Shown here: positions 46,896-56,073 of the stretch, piece by piece
Position numbering within the stretch: position 1 is the stretch's first letter
Layout of the letters: each line of letters starts with the position of its first letter
Assembly: GCF_028548395.1 (NCBI RefSeq)
Contig: NZ_JAQQLA010000004.1
Span: 682,001 to 746,000, forward strand
Direction of reading: 5' to 3'
DNA: 64,000 nt
Origin: Vogesella indigofera
GTDB taxonomy: Bacteria > Pseudomonadota > Gammaproteobacteria > Burkholderiales > Chromobacteriaceae
Made by a program: the position numbers and the translations under genes
The notes under the pieces: generated by a model
Told to the model about the DNA's origin: nothing
Databases searched by the model: none
Seen by the model: only the letters and a program-made list of their open reading frames with translations

Positions 46896-47608
46896 TCGAC
46901 ATCATCACCGAATACTGGCCGGCCTACCTATGGAGCGACGGCCAGCACCTGTCCGGCCTGGCGATGACCATGGTGCTGCTGCTGGCCACCATCGCCATCG
47001 GCCTGCCGCTGTCCATCCTGCTGGCCATCGCCCGCGTGTCGCGCCAGCGCGCGCTGCGCCTGCCGGTGTACCTGTACACCTACTTCTTCCGCGGCACGCC
47101 GCTGTACATCCAGCTGCTGATCATCTACTCCGGCGTGTACAGCCTGGCGCTGGTGCAGCAGCAGCCCAGCCTGAACCAGTTCTTCCAGGACGGCTTCAAC
47201 TGCGCGCTGCTGGCCTTCGTGCTCAACACCAGCGCCTACACCGTGGAGATCCTCGCCGGCGCCATCCGCGCCATTCCGCACGGCGAGATCGAGGCCGCCG
47301 AGGCCTTCGGCATGTCGCGCTGGACCATGTACCGCCAGATCATCATCCCGTCGGCGCTGCGCCGCGCACTGCCCAACTACAGCAACGAGGTGATCCTGAT
47401 CCTGCACGCCACGCCGATCGCCTTCACCGCCACCGTGCCGGAGTTGCTGAAGGTGGCGCGCGACGTCAATGCCGCCACCTACGCGTCGTTCGAGGCCTTC
47501 GGCACCGCGGCGCTGATCTACGCGCTGGTGTCGTTCCTGATCGTCGGCCTGTTCCGGCAGCTGGAAAAGAAATGGCTGGCGTTCCAGGCGCCGGACAGCC
47601 GCGCCTGA
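46892..47608 (+). CDS. Amino-acid ABC transporter permease (HisM-like)
   Basis: The 238-residue permease starts at a GTG that overlaps the preceding stop (GTGA). It has the polar amino-acid permease motif YFFRGTPLYIQLLIIYSG and the EAA loop EAAEAFGMSRWTMYRQIIIPSALR (about residue 138). With the preceding gene it forms the heterodimeric channel for a basic or ureido amino acid. Confidence 0.9.
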   Translation: MIDIITEYWPAYLWSDGQHLSGLAMTMVLLLATIAIGLPLSILLAIARVSRQRALRLPVYLYTYFFRGTPLYIQLLIIYSGVYSLALVQQQPSLNQFFQDGFNCALLAFVLNTSAYTVEILAGAIRAIPHGEIEAAEAFGMSRWTMYRQIIIPSALRRALPNYSNEVILILHATPIAFTATVPELLKVARDVNAATYASFEAFGTAALIYALVSFLIVGLFRQLEKKWLAFQAPDSRA

Positions 47609-47640
47609 TACGGCGCAGCCCATAACAAGAGGAGAACAGC

Positions 47641-48399
47641 ATGTACACACTGATCGTGGATGACATCCACAAGAAATTCGGCGCGCACGAGGTGCTGAAG
47701 GGCATCTCGCTGCGGGCCAGAAAGGGCGACGTGATCAGCATCATCGGCTCGTCCGGCTCCGGCAAGAGCACCTTCCTGCGCTGCATCAACTTCCTAGAGA
47801 TGCCCTGTGCCGGCAGCGTCACCCTCGGCGAGCACGTGCTGCAGGCACCGCCGCCGGGGCAGCGCATCGCCAACCCGCGCGAGCTGACCGCGGCGCGCAC
47901 CCGGCTGGCGATGGTGTTCCAGCACTTCAACCTGTGGTCGCACATGACGGTGCTGGAAAACATCATCCAGGCGCCGGTCGCCGTGCTCGGCGTCAGCCGC
48001 GACGAGGCGCTGGCGCGCGCGCGCAAGTACCTGGCCAAGGTCGGCCTGCCGCCGGCGGTGGAGGACAAGTACCCGGCGCACCTGTCCGGCGGCCAGCAGC
48101 AGCGCGTCGCCATCGCCCGCGCGCTGGCGATGGAGCCGGAGGTGATGCTGTTCGACGAGCCGACCTCGGCGCTGGACCCGGAGCTGGTCGGCGAGGTGCT
48201 GAAGGTGATGCAGACGCTGGCCGAGGAAGGCCGCACCATGATCGTGGTTACCCACGAGATGGGTTTCGCCCGCCAGGTGTCCAGCCACGTGCTGTTCCTG
48301 CACCAGGGCCGGATCGAGGAACAGGGCCCACCGCAACGGCTGTTCGAACAGCCGCAGAGCGAGCGGCTGCGGCAATTCCTGCAGGGCAGCCTGAAGTAA
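47641..48399 (+). CDS. Amino-acid ABC transporter ATP-binding protein (HisP-like)
   Basis: The 252-residue ATPase has Walker [19 protein letters not shown] (about residue 41), Q-loop [16 protein letters not shown], signature [20 protein letters not shown] (about residue 150), Walker [16 protein letters not shown] and the switch His in [11 protein letters not shown]. It resembles HisP. AAGAGGAG precedes the ATG. It closes the importer operon; a motif palindrome follows. Confidence 0.95.
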   Translation: MYTLIVDDIHKKFGAHEVLKGISLRARKGDVISIIGSSGSGKSTFLRCINFLEMPCAGSVTLGEHVLQAPPPGQRIANPRELTAARTRLAMVFQHFNLWSHMTVLENIIQAPVAVLGVSRDEALARARKYLAKVGLPPAVEDKYPAHLSGGQQQRVAIARALAMEPEVMLFDEPTSALDPELVGEVLKVMQTLAEEGRTMIVVTHEMGFARQVSSHVLFLHQGRIEEQGPPQRLFEQPQSERLRQFLQGSLK

Positions 48400-48410
48400 G
48401 GCCGCCGGTG

Positions 48411-48432
48411 TTGCGGCCAACGTTGGCCGCAA
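48411..48432. repeat. Perfect 22-base palindrome of the dispersed word
   Basis: TTGCGGCCAAC is followed directly by its reverse complement. It lies 11 bases past the importer operon stop, where a terminator is expected, but no T run follows. Confidence 0.88.
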
Positions 48433-48545
48433 CGCCGGCCGCGACAGTGGACGCCGCGCCGCGCCGCCGCGTAGTATGGCGTTTCCTCCTGTGTCGGGAG
48501 GGCGTCGCTCGGACGGATCCGGGCGCTTACGTTGAAGGACTTCCC

Positions 48546-49754
48546 ATGTCAGCTACTGGCAAGCGCCGCTTTGCGCGCATCGATCGTCTCCCGCCTTACG
48601 TTTTCAACATCACCGCCGAACGCAAGATGGCCGCCCGCCGCCGTGGCGACGACATCATAGACATGAGCATGGGCAACCCCGACGGCGCCACGCCGCCGCA
48701 CATCGTCGCCAAGCTGACCGAGGCGGCACAGCGCCCCAATACCCACGGCTACTCCGCATCGAAAGGCATCCCGCGCCTGCGCCGCGCCATCAGCCGCTGG
48801 TACCAGGAGCGCTACCAGGTGGAAATCGACCCCGACAGCGAGGCCATCGTCACCATCGGCTCCAAGGAAGGCCTGGCGCACCTGATGCTGGCGACGCTGG
48901 ACCGCGGCGACACCGTGCTGGTGCCGGACCCGAGCTACCCGATCCACATCTACGGCGCGGTGATCGCCGGCGCGCAGATCCGCAGCGTGCCGCTGGCACC
49001 GGGCATCGACTTCTTTGCCGAGCTGGAAAACGCCATCCGCGGTAGCTACCCGAAGCCGAAGATGATCGTGATCGGCTTCCCGTCCAACCCCACCGCGCAG
49101 TGCGTGGAGCTGGACTTCTTCGAGCGCGTGATCGCGCTGGCCAAGAAACACGACATCTTCGTGGTGCACGACCTCGCCTACGCCGACATCGTGTTCGACG
49201 GCTGGAAGGCGCCGTCCATCATGCAGGTGCCGGGCGCCAAGGACATCGCGGTGGAGTTCTTCACGCTGTCGAAGAGCTACAACATGGCCGGCTGGCGCAT
49301 CGGCTTCATGGTCGGCAACCCCGATCTGGTCGCCGCGCTGGCGCGCATCAAGAGCTACCACGACTACGGCACCTTCACCCCGCTGCAGATTGCCGCCATC
49401 GCCGCGCTGGAAGGCGACCAGCAGTGCGTGAAGGACATCGCCGCCACCTACCAGAAGCGCCGCGACGTGCTGTACAAGGGGCTGATGGAGGCGGGCTGGC
49501 AGGTGGAATTGCCGAAGGCGTCGATGTACATCTGGGCGCGCATTCCCGAGCACTACCGCAGCCTGGGTTCGCTGGCGTTTGCCAACCTGCTGCTGGACCA
49601 GGCCAAGGTGTCGGTGTCGCCCGGCGTCGGCTTCGGCGACTACGGCGACGAGTACGTGCGCTTCGCGTTGATCGAGAACGAGAGCCGCATCCGCCAGGCG
49701 ATCCGCGGCATCAAGACCATGTTCCGCGCCGATGGCATCCTGCCGCCGGGGTGA
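48546..49754 (+). CDS. Class I aminotransferase, AlaC-like
   Basis: The 402-residue PLP enzyme resembles AlaC, the glutamate-pyruvate aminotransferase of E. coli: [37 protein letters not shown] at the N-terminus, [36 protein letters not shown] and the PLP lysine in [20 protein letters not shown] (about residue 243). In other betaproteobacteria alaC often precedes hom and thrC, which are absent here. It has its own upstream region and appears monocistronic. Confidence 0.87.
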   Translation: MSATGKRRFARIDRLPPYVFNITAERKMAARRRGDDIIDMSMGNPDGATPPHIVAKLTEAAQRPNTHGYSASKGIPRLRRAISRWYQERYQVEIDPDSEAIVTIGSKEGLAHLMLATLDRGDTVLVPDPSYPIHIYGAVIAGAQIRSVPLAPGIDFFAELENAIRGSYPKPKMIVIGFPSNPTAQCVELDFFERVIALAKKHDIFVVHDLAYADIVFDGWKAPSIMQVPGAKDIAVEFFTLSKSYNMAGWRIGFMVGNPDLVAALARIKSYHDYGTFTPLQIAAIAALEGDQQCVKDIAATYQKRRDVLYKGLMEAGWQVELPKASMYIWARIPEHYRSLGSLAFANLLLDQAKVSVSPGVGFGDYGDEYVRFALIENESRIRQAIRGIKTMFRADGILPPG

Positions 49755-49808
49755 GCCTGATTGCCCAGTAGGCATCGGCTGCCGATGACTCCCCGGATGC
49801 GGCTTCGC

Positions 49809-49862
49809 CTTATCCGGGCGGCCAGACTTATCCGGACAACCACACTTGTCCGGACGACCAAA
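49809..49862 (+). repeat. Three 18-base imperfect direct repeats
   Basis: The units are CTTATCCGGGCGGCCAGA, CTTATCCGGACAACCACA and CTTGTCCGGACGACCAAA, directly adjacent. A shorter CTTATCC-type piece precedes them. No function is apparent. Confidence 0.75.
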
Positions 49863-49880
49863 CCGACCAGACCATGCAAA

Positions 49881-49932
49881 ACGCCGCCCACACCGGGCGG
49901 CGTTTTTGCGTTGCGGCCAACGTTGGCCGCAA
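49881..49932 (+). terminator. Terminator plus motif palindrome between alaC and ogt
   Basis: ACGCCGCCC and GGGCGGCGT flank CACC-type loop bases (49881-49902) and end in TTTTTGCG. Directly after, 49911-49932 is the same perfect 22-base motif palindrome seen at 48411. The pair serves the convergent alaC-like and ogt genes. Confidence 0.82.
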
Positions 49933-49951
49933 CGCACTGGCGGGTCGGGCC

Positions 49952-50503
49952 TCAGAACAGTTGCGGCTGCGCCTCGCCAAAGCGGCTGCGCTGCTCGTGC
50001 TGCAGCAGCCAGGCCTTGCGCTGCAGGCCGCCGCCGTAGCCGGTGAGGCTGCCGTCCTTACCGATCACGCGGTGGCAGGGCACGATGATGGATACGCGGT
50101 TGGCGCCGTTGGCGCCGGCCACCGCACGGATGGCGGCAGGATTGCCCAGCCGCTCGGCCTGCTGCTGGTAGCTGGCGGTGTCGCCATAGGGGATGGCCTG
50201 CAGCGCCGCCCACACCTGCTGCTGGAAGGCGGTGCCGGGCAGGTGCAGCGCCACGCCGAACTGCTGGCGCGTGCCGGCAAAGTACTCGCCGATCTCGGCC
50301 TCGGCCTGGCGCGTGTGGGCGTTTTCGCCGGCGACGATGCGGGTGTGCAGCAGGCGCTGCAGGTCTTCGAACTCGCGCTCGACGCGGCGGCTAACGGCAA
50401 ACTCCAGCAGGCACACGCCCTGTTCGCTGGCGCACACGAACATCGGCCCCAGCGGGCTGGGAAAACGGTGAAGCAGGATGGGGGCGTACTGTTTGCTGTG
50501 CAT
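49952..50503 (-). CDS. ogt: Methylated-DNA-protein cysteine methyltransferase
   Basis: The 183-residue protein repairs O6-alkylguanine by suicidal transfer to its active-site cysteine, seen in VSIIVPCHRVIGKDGSLTGYGGG (about residue 150). The N-terminal domain (HRFPSPLGPMFVCASEQGVCLLEF) and GTAFQQQVWAALQAIPYGDTASY with the DNA-binding helix are normal. ATG 50503 (MHSKQYAPILL) is preferred over an upstream in-frame start at 50617, which would extend into the upstream terminator. Confidence 0.93.
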   Translation of the reverse strand: MHSKQYAPILLHRFPSPLGPMFVCASEQGVCLLEFAVSRRVEREFEDLQRLLHTRIVAGENAHTRQAEAEIGEYFAGTRQQFGVALHLPGTAFQQQVWAALQAIPYGDTASYQQQAERLGNPAAIRAVAGANGANRVSIIVPCHRVIGKDGSLTGYGGGLQRKAWLLQHEQRSRFGEAQPQLF

Positions 50504-50615
50504 GAGGGCGCTGCCGGTGGGTTTCTTGAAGGTGTAGCCAAAGCCGCTGAGCGAATCATAACCGGCATCCAGCGCACTGGCGCGGCACCGGGGACGGGGC
50601 AGCGCGAGCACAGAC

Positions 50616-50643
50616 AAAAAAAGGCCCCGCAGTGCGGGGCCTT
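50616..50643 (-). terminator. Terminator of the RNB-domain nuclease gene
   Basis: A perfect stem AAGGCCCCGC with complement, loop of three, and a run of T on the minus strand, 13 bases past the gene's stop. Confidence 0.88.
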
Positions 50644-50655
50644 GCTGCCTCGGCC

Positions 50656-52545
50656 TCAGGCCGGCTGTTCGGTCGCCGCCGCGGCCGGCTGCTGCTTGCG
50701 CTCGACGACCTCGATGAAGCGGAACTCGATCTCCTGCATCAGCTCGTCGATGCGGATGATCTGCAGCTTGATGCGGTCGCCGGCGGCCAGCTCCGGCAGG
50801 CCGGGGATGCGCTGGCGCATCGGCACGCCGTCGATGCGCACCAGGTCTTCCTTGATGTAGCTGGCGGTCGGCTCACTGATGCCTTGCTGGCTGAACCAGC
50901 GCAGGCACCAGAAGTGCTCCATCTTGTCCTGGAAGCCGAGGTAGGCGCTGTAGGCGGCGTCGAAGTCGCGCAGCAGCGCGAACAGCATCGCGTCGCCCTG
51001 CGGGTATTGCGGCGTCTCGCCACGGATCATCGCCACCAGCTGGCGCTGGTTGACGAAGTCCGACGCGCGGCGCAGCGGCGAGGTGCTCCACGCGTACTGC
51101 GCGACGCCCAGGCCGATGTGCGGCTCCGGACGGGTGGTCATGCGTACCTTGCCCATGCTCTGCGCGCGGTACATCGCCGGGATGTCGGCCTCGGCCAGCA
51201 TGCGGCCCCACTCGCTGTTGGCGAGGATCATCAGCTCGGACACCAGCTTGTCCATCGGCGAGCCGCGCTTGCGCACGCTGATGATGACCTTGCCGTCCAC
51301 CACGTTGAAGTTGTAGTCCACCTGCGGCGGACGGTTCGGGTCCGGCGTCTTGCCGCGGAACGCCTCGCGGGCGTTGGCAAACTGCCACAGCCACACCAGT
51401 TCGCGCTTGAACGCGTAGTCCGGGCCGAAGCCGTCTGCGGCCAAGGTGTCCTCGTTGAACACCTGTTCCAGCTGGTCGTGGCGCAAGTTGGCCGCAATGT
51501 TGACGCGCTCGATGCGGTTGTCGAAGCCGACCAGCGAAAAATCCGGCGCCACTTCCACGTACAGGCTCAGCGCCGGGCAGGCCTGGCCTTCCTGCAGCGT
51601 GAACTGCTGCACTACGTCGTCCGGCAGCATGGTGATCTTGTCGCCGGGGAAGTAGACGGTGGACAGGCGGTTGTGCACCAGCTTCTCGATGTCGGAGCCG
51701 ACCGCCACGCCCAGTGTCGGCGCCGCGATGTGGATGCCGACGCGGATGTTGCCGTTGTCCAGCCACTGTACCGACAGCGCATCGTCGATCTCGGTGGTGG
51801 CGGCGTCGTCGATGGAGAAGGCGGCGACGTCGGACAGCGGCAGGTCGGCCGGCATGGTGGCCGGCGCGTAGCTGCCGAAGCCCAGCCCTTTCGGGAAGTG
51901 CTCCAGCTGGAAGCCGGCCATCAGGTATTCCGGCACCGACGGGATGCCGCCGACGTGGTGCGCCAGGCGCAGCGGCGGCAGGCCGCTGGCGCGGCTGGCC
52001 TGGTCGAAGGCCTTGAATTCGAGGGTGTTCTTGTCCGGGCGGTACAGCAGCGGCATCAGGTGGCTGCGGATCGCGTCCGGCAGCGTGCCGGCAGCCAGCT
52101 CGGCGGCCCAGGCGTCGACCTGTTCCTGTTCGCGCTTCTTGCGCTCGATGCCGGCCAGCGCCGCCTTCAGTGTCTCTTCCGGTGCCGACTTGAAGCGGCC
52201 CTTGGCCTTCTTGTAGAAGTACATCGGCGCCGCGTACAGCTTGATCAGGATGGCGGCCGATTCGAACGCGTTCGGCGCGTGGCCGAAGTAGTCGGCGGCC
52301 AGGGTGTCGAAGCCGAATTCGTCGTCGCCGCAGCATTCCCACAGAAAGTCGACGTCGATGTCGGCCGCAATCGCCTCGGCCGCGGGCAGGAACTCCTGCA
52401 GCGCGCTGGAAAACTCCAGAAACACATTGGCGGCCTTGAGTTTGGCGCGCTTGCCGTGCTGGGTGTCGACTTGCAGGCTGGCATCATTGCGGGAGACGAT
52501 GCTGCCCACCTTGAAGCTGCCGCTTTCTTCGTAAAAGACGTTCAT
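50656..52545 (-). CDS. RNase II-family exoribonuclease (RNB domain)
   Basis: The 629-residue protein has an N-terminal OB-like region (SFKVGSIVSRNDASLQVDTQHGKRAKL), and the RNB catalytic domain from about residue 235 with the acidic cluster AFSIDDAATTEIDDALSVQW (about residues 265-284), YFPGDKITMLPDD, and the late RASDFVNQRQLVAM arginine region. A short S1-like segment (GDRIKLQIIRIDELMQEIEFRFIEV) ends it. RNase II and RNase R degrade RNA 3' to 5'; the size is nearer RNase II. The N-terminal 200 residues differ from E. coli RNase II, so I leave the symbol blank. Confidence 0.88.
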   Translation of the reverse strand: MNVFYEESGSFKVGSIVSRNDASLQVDTQHGKRAKLKAANVFLEFSSALQEFLPAAEAIAADIDVDFLWECCGDDEFGFDTLAADYFGHAPNAFESAAILIKLYAAPMYFYKKAKGRFKSAPEETLKAALAGIERKKREQEQVDAWAAELAAGTLPDAIRSHLMPLLYRPDKNTLEFKAFDQASRASGLPPLRLAHHVGGIPSVPEYLMAGFQLEHFPKGLGFGSYAPATMPADLPLSDVAAFSIDDAATTEIDDALSVQWLDNGNIRVGIHIAAPTLGVAVGSDIEKLVHNRLSTVYFPGDKITMLPDDVVQQFTLQEGQACPALSLYVEVAPDFSLVGFDNRIERVNIAANLRHDQLEQVFNEDTLAADGFGPDYAFKRELVWLWQFANAREAFRGKTPDPNRPPQVDYNFNVVDGKVIISVRKRGSPMDKLVSELMILANSEWGRMLAEADIPAMYRAQSMGKVRMTTRPEPHIGLGVAQYAWSTSPLRRASDFVNQRQLVAMIRGETPQYPQGDAMLFALLRDFDAAYSAYLGFQDKMEHFWCLRWFSQQGISEPTASYIKEDLVRIDGVPMRQRIPGLPELAAGDRIKLQIIRIDELMQEIEFRFIEVVERKQQPAAAATEQPA

Positions 52546-52650
52546 GCTGGCTCTGCGGGACAGACTCGCCCCGGATCGTAGGTGAAACCGGAAAGTATAC
52601 CAGCAGCGCCCGTCATCCCGCCGTGCCATCGCACCGCGGTGTGGGTTTTG

Positions 52651-53142
52651 TCACGACACGCCGCCACGCGTTGTCTTGTCCGCCAGCGGCAGCACGCCAA
52701 GATGGTTCTTGATGGTCTGCATCACGATGTAGGAACAGATGTCGCGCATGCCCGGCAGCTTGTTCAGCTTGTCGACGACAAAGGCAGAGAACGCCGCCAG
52801 ATTGGCGCAGCGCACGTGCAGCATGTAGTTGCACGGCCCGGCGACGATGTAGGCGGCGGCGACCTCGTCGAAGGCCTGCACCTGCTGCAGGAAGGTGTCG
52901 TGCCAGTCGTCGCGGCTGCGGTCGAGGCTGACCTGCACCATCGCCTCCAGCTCGAAACCCAGCCGCGCCGCGTCCAGCTCGGCGCGGTAGCCGCGGATCA
53001 GGCCCGACTCCTCCAGCATGCGCACCCGGCGCAGGCAGGCCGACGGCGACAGCGCCACCTGGTCGGCCAGGTCCTGGTTGCTGAGCCGGCCGTTGTGCTG
53101 CAGCGCGGCCAGAATGCGCCAATCGATCGCGTCCAGTTGCAT
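52651..53142 (-). CDS. Lrp/AsnC-family regulator, KynR-like by position
   Basis: The 163-residue protein has the Lrp helix-turn-helix (LSNQDLADQVALSPSACLRRVRMLEESGLIRGY, residues 21-53) and ligand domain (CNYMLHVRCANLAAFSAFVVDKLNKLPGM). It is transcribed divergently from kynU, as kynR is in other proteobacteria, where KynR responds to kynurenine. A 153-bp repeat element lies between the two genes in the shared control region. ATG 53142 is used; a TTG at 53148 is possible. Confidence 0.88.
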   Translation of the reverse strand: MQLDAIDWRILAALQHNGRLSNQDLADQVALSPSACLRRVRMLEESGLIRGYRAELDAARLGFELEAMVQVSLDRSRDDWHDTFLQQVQAFDEVAAAYIVAGPCNYMLHVRCANLAAFSAFVVDKLNKLPGMRDICSYIVMQTIKNHLGVLPLADKTTRGGVS

Positions 53143-53280
53143 TTGCAAGACTCCACGAAATTATCACCACAAAAGTGAATATTCTGCGAAATCAGGCACT
53201 TTCACAATGCGAACTTGCAATTTTTCCGGCGGGCGACGCTGCTAAGCTATATCCATGGTCGTGGAGTTGCGGCCAACCCT

Positions 53281-53433
53281 AGAGCCTGTTCAAGGTTTCG
53301 CGAGCTAGAGCGAGACAAGGCAGAAACGATTGAGGAAGCGGAGTTTAGCTGGAGATAAACCAGCATGCCGAAGTCGTTTTTAACGCGGTATCGCCCCATC
53401 GGGATCAGTCGCAGCAGACATTGAACAGATTCG
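53281..53433 (+). repeat. Palindromic repeat element, copy B (about 153 bp)
   Basis: The ends read AGAGCCTGTTCAA and TTGAACAGATTC, an imperfect inverted repeat. It shares GCGAGCTAGAGCGAGACAAG, GAGGAAGCGGA, CGCGGTATCGCC and GCAGCAGACATTGAACAG with copy A. Its inner stem is GTTTA...TAAAC, different from copy A. It occupies most of the kynR-kynU control region, ending 21 bases before the kynU start. Confidence 0.85.
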
Positions 53434-53454
53434 TAGCCCACAAGGAGCCCTACC

Positions 53455-54705
53455 ATGCTTAGCCGTAACGCCTGCCTGCAGGCCGACCAGCAAGACCCGC
53501 TTGCCAGCTTTCGCCAGCAGTTCGCACTGCCGGCCGACACCATCTACCTCGACGGCAATTCGCTGGGCGTACTGCCGCACAGCGCGCTGGCGCGCAGCCA
53601 GCAAGTGATCGCCGAAGAGTGGGGGCAAGGCCTGATCCGCAGCTGGAACGACGCCGGCTGGTTCGAGCTGCCCGCGCGGCTGGGCAACAAGCTGGCGGCG
53701 CTGCTGGGCGCCGGCGCCGACGAGGTGGTGGTCACCGATACCACCTCGCTCAACCTGTTCAAGGCGCTGGCCGCCGCGCTGCGCATCCAGCAGCAGGCGC
53801 ATCCGGCGCGGCGGGTGATCGTATCCGAACGCGACAACTTCCCCACCGACCTGTACATGATCCAGGGCCTGATCGACCTGCTGCAGCAGGGCTACGAGCT
53901 GCGCCTGACCGACGAGGCGCTGTCGCTGCAACAGGCGCTGGACGACGATGTCGCCGTGCTGCTGCTGTCGCACGTCAACTACCGCACCGGCTACCAGTAC
54001 GACATGGCGGCGACCAACGAACTCGCCCACCGCCACGGCGCGCTGACGATCTGGGATCTGGCGCACGCCGCCGGCGCGGTGCCGCTGGCGCTGAACGCCG
54101 CCGACGCCGACTTTGCCGTCGGCTGCACCTACAAGTACCTGAACGGCGGCCCCGGCGCGCCGGCCTTCATCTGGGTGGCGCCGCGGCACCAGGACCGCTT
54201 CTGGCAGCCGCTGTCCGGCTGGTGGGGCCACGCCCGGCCGTTCGAGATGGGCAGCGACTACCAGCCGGCTGGCGGCATCCGCCGTTTCCTGTGCGGCACG
54301 CAGCCCATCGTGTCGCTGGCGCTGCTGGAGTGCGGGCTGGACGTCGCGCTGCAGGCGGACATGGACGCGGTGCGGCGCAAGTCGCTGGCGCTGACCGACC
54401 TGTTCATCGAGCTGGTGGAACAGCGCTGCGGCGACCATCCGCTGACGCTGATCACCCCGCGCGAGCACGCGCAGCGCGGCAGTCACGTCAGCTACCGTCA
54501 CCCGCACGGCTTTGCCGTGATGCAGGCGCTGATCGCCGCCGGCGTGATCGGCGACTACCGCGAGCCGGAAGTGCTTCGCTTCGGCGTCACCCCGCTCTAT
54601 CTCGGCTACACCGACATCTGGGACGCGGTCGACACCCTGAAGCAGATCCTCGACAGCGGCAGCTGGGATGCGCCGCAATTCCACCGCCGCGGCGCGGTGA
54701 CCTGA
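53455..54705 (+). CDS. kynU: Kynureninase
   Basis: The 416-residue PLP enzyme cleaves kynurenine to anthranilate and alanine in tryptophan breakdown. It shows [63 protein letters not shown] with the PLP-contacting Asp, and the lysine in [17 protein letters not shown] (about residue 227). Length is standard. The kynA and kynB genes are not adjacent. AAGGAG lies upstream of the ATG, just inside the edge of the repeat element. Confidence 0.95.
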   Translation: MLSRNACLQADQQDPLASFRQQFALPADTIYLDGNSLGVLPHSALARSQQVIAEEWGQGLIRSWNDAGWFELPARLGNKLAALLGAGADEVVVTDTTSLNLFKALAAALRIQQQAHPARRVIVSERDNFPTDLYMIQGLIDLLQQGYELRLTDEALSLQQALDDDVAVLLLSHVNYRTGYQYDMAATNELAHRHGALTIWDLAHAAGAVPLALNAADADFAVGCTYKYLNGGPGAPAFIWVAPRHQDRFWQPLSGWWGHARPFEMGSDYQPAGGIRRFLCGTQPIVSLALLECGLDVALQADMDAVRRKSLALTDLFIELVEQRCGDHPLTLITPREHAQRGSHVSYRHPHGFAVMQALIAAGVIGDYREPEVLRFGVTPLYLGYTDIWDAVDTLKQILDSGSWDAPQFHRRGAVT

Positions 54706-54732
54706 GCCTGCGGCCAACCTTGCGCCATAAAC

Positions 54733-54760
54733 AAACAGGGCACCCGCGGGTGCCCTGTTT
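54733..54760. terminator. Bidirectional terminator between kynU and the DeoR gene
   Basis: A perfect 28-base palindrome with arms AAACAGGGCACCCG and complement; T runs on both strands. It serves two convergent genes. A dispersed word lies just before it at 54709. Confidence 0.88.
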
Positions 54761-54789
54761 TGTGCTGCGTGTTGTCGGCCGGCGACCTG

Positions 54790-55560
54790 TTACACCGGAT
54801 CGGCCAGATACATCCGCACGCTGTGCTCCTCCAGCAGCTTCTTCAGGCTCTCCGGCGGCATGGCGTCGGTGTAGATGGCGTTGAATTCGCTGATGTGGCC
54901 CATGCGCACCAGCGCATTGCGGCCAAACTTGCTGTGGTCGGCGGCGAGGAAGCGGTGGCGGGCGTTGGCCATCATCGCCTGTGCCACGCGCACTTCGCGG
55001 TAGTCGAAATCGAGCAGCGAGCCGTCGGCCTCTATTCCCGACACCCCGATCACCGCGTAGTCGACCTTGAACTGGTTGATGAAGTCCAGCGTCGCCACCC
55101 CGGTGATGCCGCCGTCGGAGGCACGCACCACGCCGGAGGTGATCATCACCGTGAAATCCGGGTTGGTGGACATGATGGAGGCGACGTGGATGTTGTTGGT
55201 GATCACGCGCAGCCCCTTGTGGGTGCTGGTCAGCGCCTGCGCCACCGCCTCGATGGTGGTGCCGATGCTCATGAACAGCGAGGCATGGTCGGGGATGTTT
55301 TCCGCGATCATGTCGGCGATGTGCGCCTTTTCGCTCTGCAGCTTGCCCTTGCGCGCGAAGTAATCCTCGTTCTCCACGCTGCTGCCGAGGGCGGCGCCAC
55401 CGTGATAGCGGCGCAGCAGGTTGGCCTCGCACAGCTGGTTGATGTCGCGGCGGATGGTCTGCGGGGTAACGTCCAGCAAGCGGGCGAGCTCTTCAATCGG
55501 CATAAAGCCGTTTTCGCGCACCAGCTGCAAAATCTTGTCGTGTCTGGGTGATCGGCTCAT
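54790..55560 (-). CDS. glpR: DeoR-family repressor, GlpR-like
   Basis: The 256-residue protein has the DeoR helix-turn-helix (MPIEELARLLDVTPQTIRRDINQLCEANLLRRYHGGAA, residues 20-57) and a sugar-phosphate sensor domain (LFMSIGTTIEAVAQAL, VIGVSGIEADGSLLDFDYREVRVAQAM, ADHSKFGRNALVRMGHI). These match GlpR, the glycerol-3-phosphate repressor. No glp operon is in the window, so the target genes are elsewhere. ATG 55560 begins MSRSPRHDKIL, as in GlpR homologues. Confidence 0.85.
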   Translation of the reverse strand: MSRSPRHDKILQLVRENGFMPIEELARLLDVTPQTIRRDINQLCEANLLRRYHGGAALGSSVENEDYFARKGKLQSEKAHIADMIAENIPDHASLFMSIGTTIEAVAQALTSTHKGLRVITNNIHVASIMSTNPDFTVMITSGVVRASDGGITGVATLDFINQFKVDYAVIGVSGIEADGSLLDFDYREVRVAQAMMANARHRFLAADHSKFGRNALVRMGHISEFNAIYTDAMPPESLKKLLEEHSVRMYLADPV

Positions 55561-55654
55561 GGCAGCAAGTTCGTAAACGAAAATTACAGCTTAGTCTTTA
55601 ACATAGTTGCTACATAAACCGCAACTTTTCGGCGCCACAAACGAACCATTTGCC

Positions 55655-55686
55655 ATAAAAAACGCCAGCGCTGTCGCGGCTGGCGT
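55655..55686 (-). terminator. Terminator of the hydrolase / ATL pair
   Basis: ACGCCAGC and GCTGGCGT flank a nine-base loop and end in a T run on the minus strand. It lies about 60 bases past the alkyltransferase-like gene. Confidence 0.8.
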
Positions 55687-55749
55687 GCAGACCGGCGTAG
55701 GGTGCGTCACTCGCAGGGCGACGCGCCGGAGATGGGGCGTGCAGGCCGC

Positions 55750-56073
55750 TCAGCGCAGGAAGTACGCCGGCGGCCAGCCGTAGCGGAACAGGTCGACGCG
55801 ACCCTTGCCGTCCAGCTCGATGCCGTCCTGCAGCAGCAGCAGGCGCTGGTAGTCGGCGCCCTCGCTGCCCGGCCGCGCGATGCGGCCGCCGCTGCCGACC
55901 ACGCGGAACCACGGCAGCGCCAGCTCCGCCGGCAGCCGCCCCAAGAGCGCGCCGACATGGCGTGCGTGGCGCGGGTAGCCGGCCAGCGCCGCCAGCGTGC
56001 CGTAGGTGCTGACCCTCCCCGGCGGGATCTCGCGCAGCGCGCGCAGCACCGCGTGTTCGAACTCCGGCGCCAT
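55750..56073 (-). CDS. Alkyltransferase-like protein (ATL)
   Basis: The 107-residue protein is the DNA-binding half of an alkylguanine transferase: FEHAVLRALREIPPGRVSTYGTLAALAGYPRHARHVGALLG, then LPWFRVVGSGGRIA where MGMT enzymes have PCHRV. The reactive cysteine is replaced by tryptophan, the hallmark of ATL proteins, which bind O6-alkylguanine and flag it for nucleotide excision repair. Its ATG shares one base with the stop of the upstream hydrolase gene. Confidence 0.9.
   Translation of the reverse strand: MAPEFEHAVLRALREIPPGRVSTYGTLAALAGYPRHARHVGALLGRLPAELALPWFRVVGSGGRIARPGSEGADYQRLLLLQDGIELDGKGRVDLFRYGWPPAYFLR

Noticed and set aside
50632..52581. Long plus-strand frame opposite the RNB nuclease
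   Set aside because: It is antisense to a complete RNB-domain protein and starts inside that gene's terminator.
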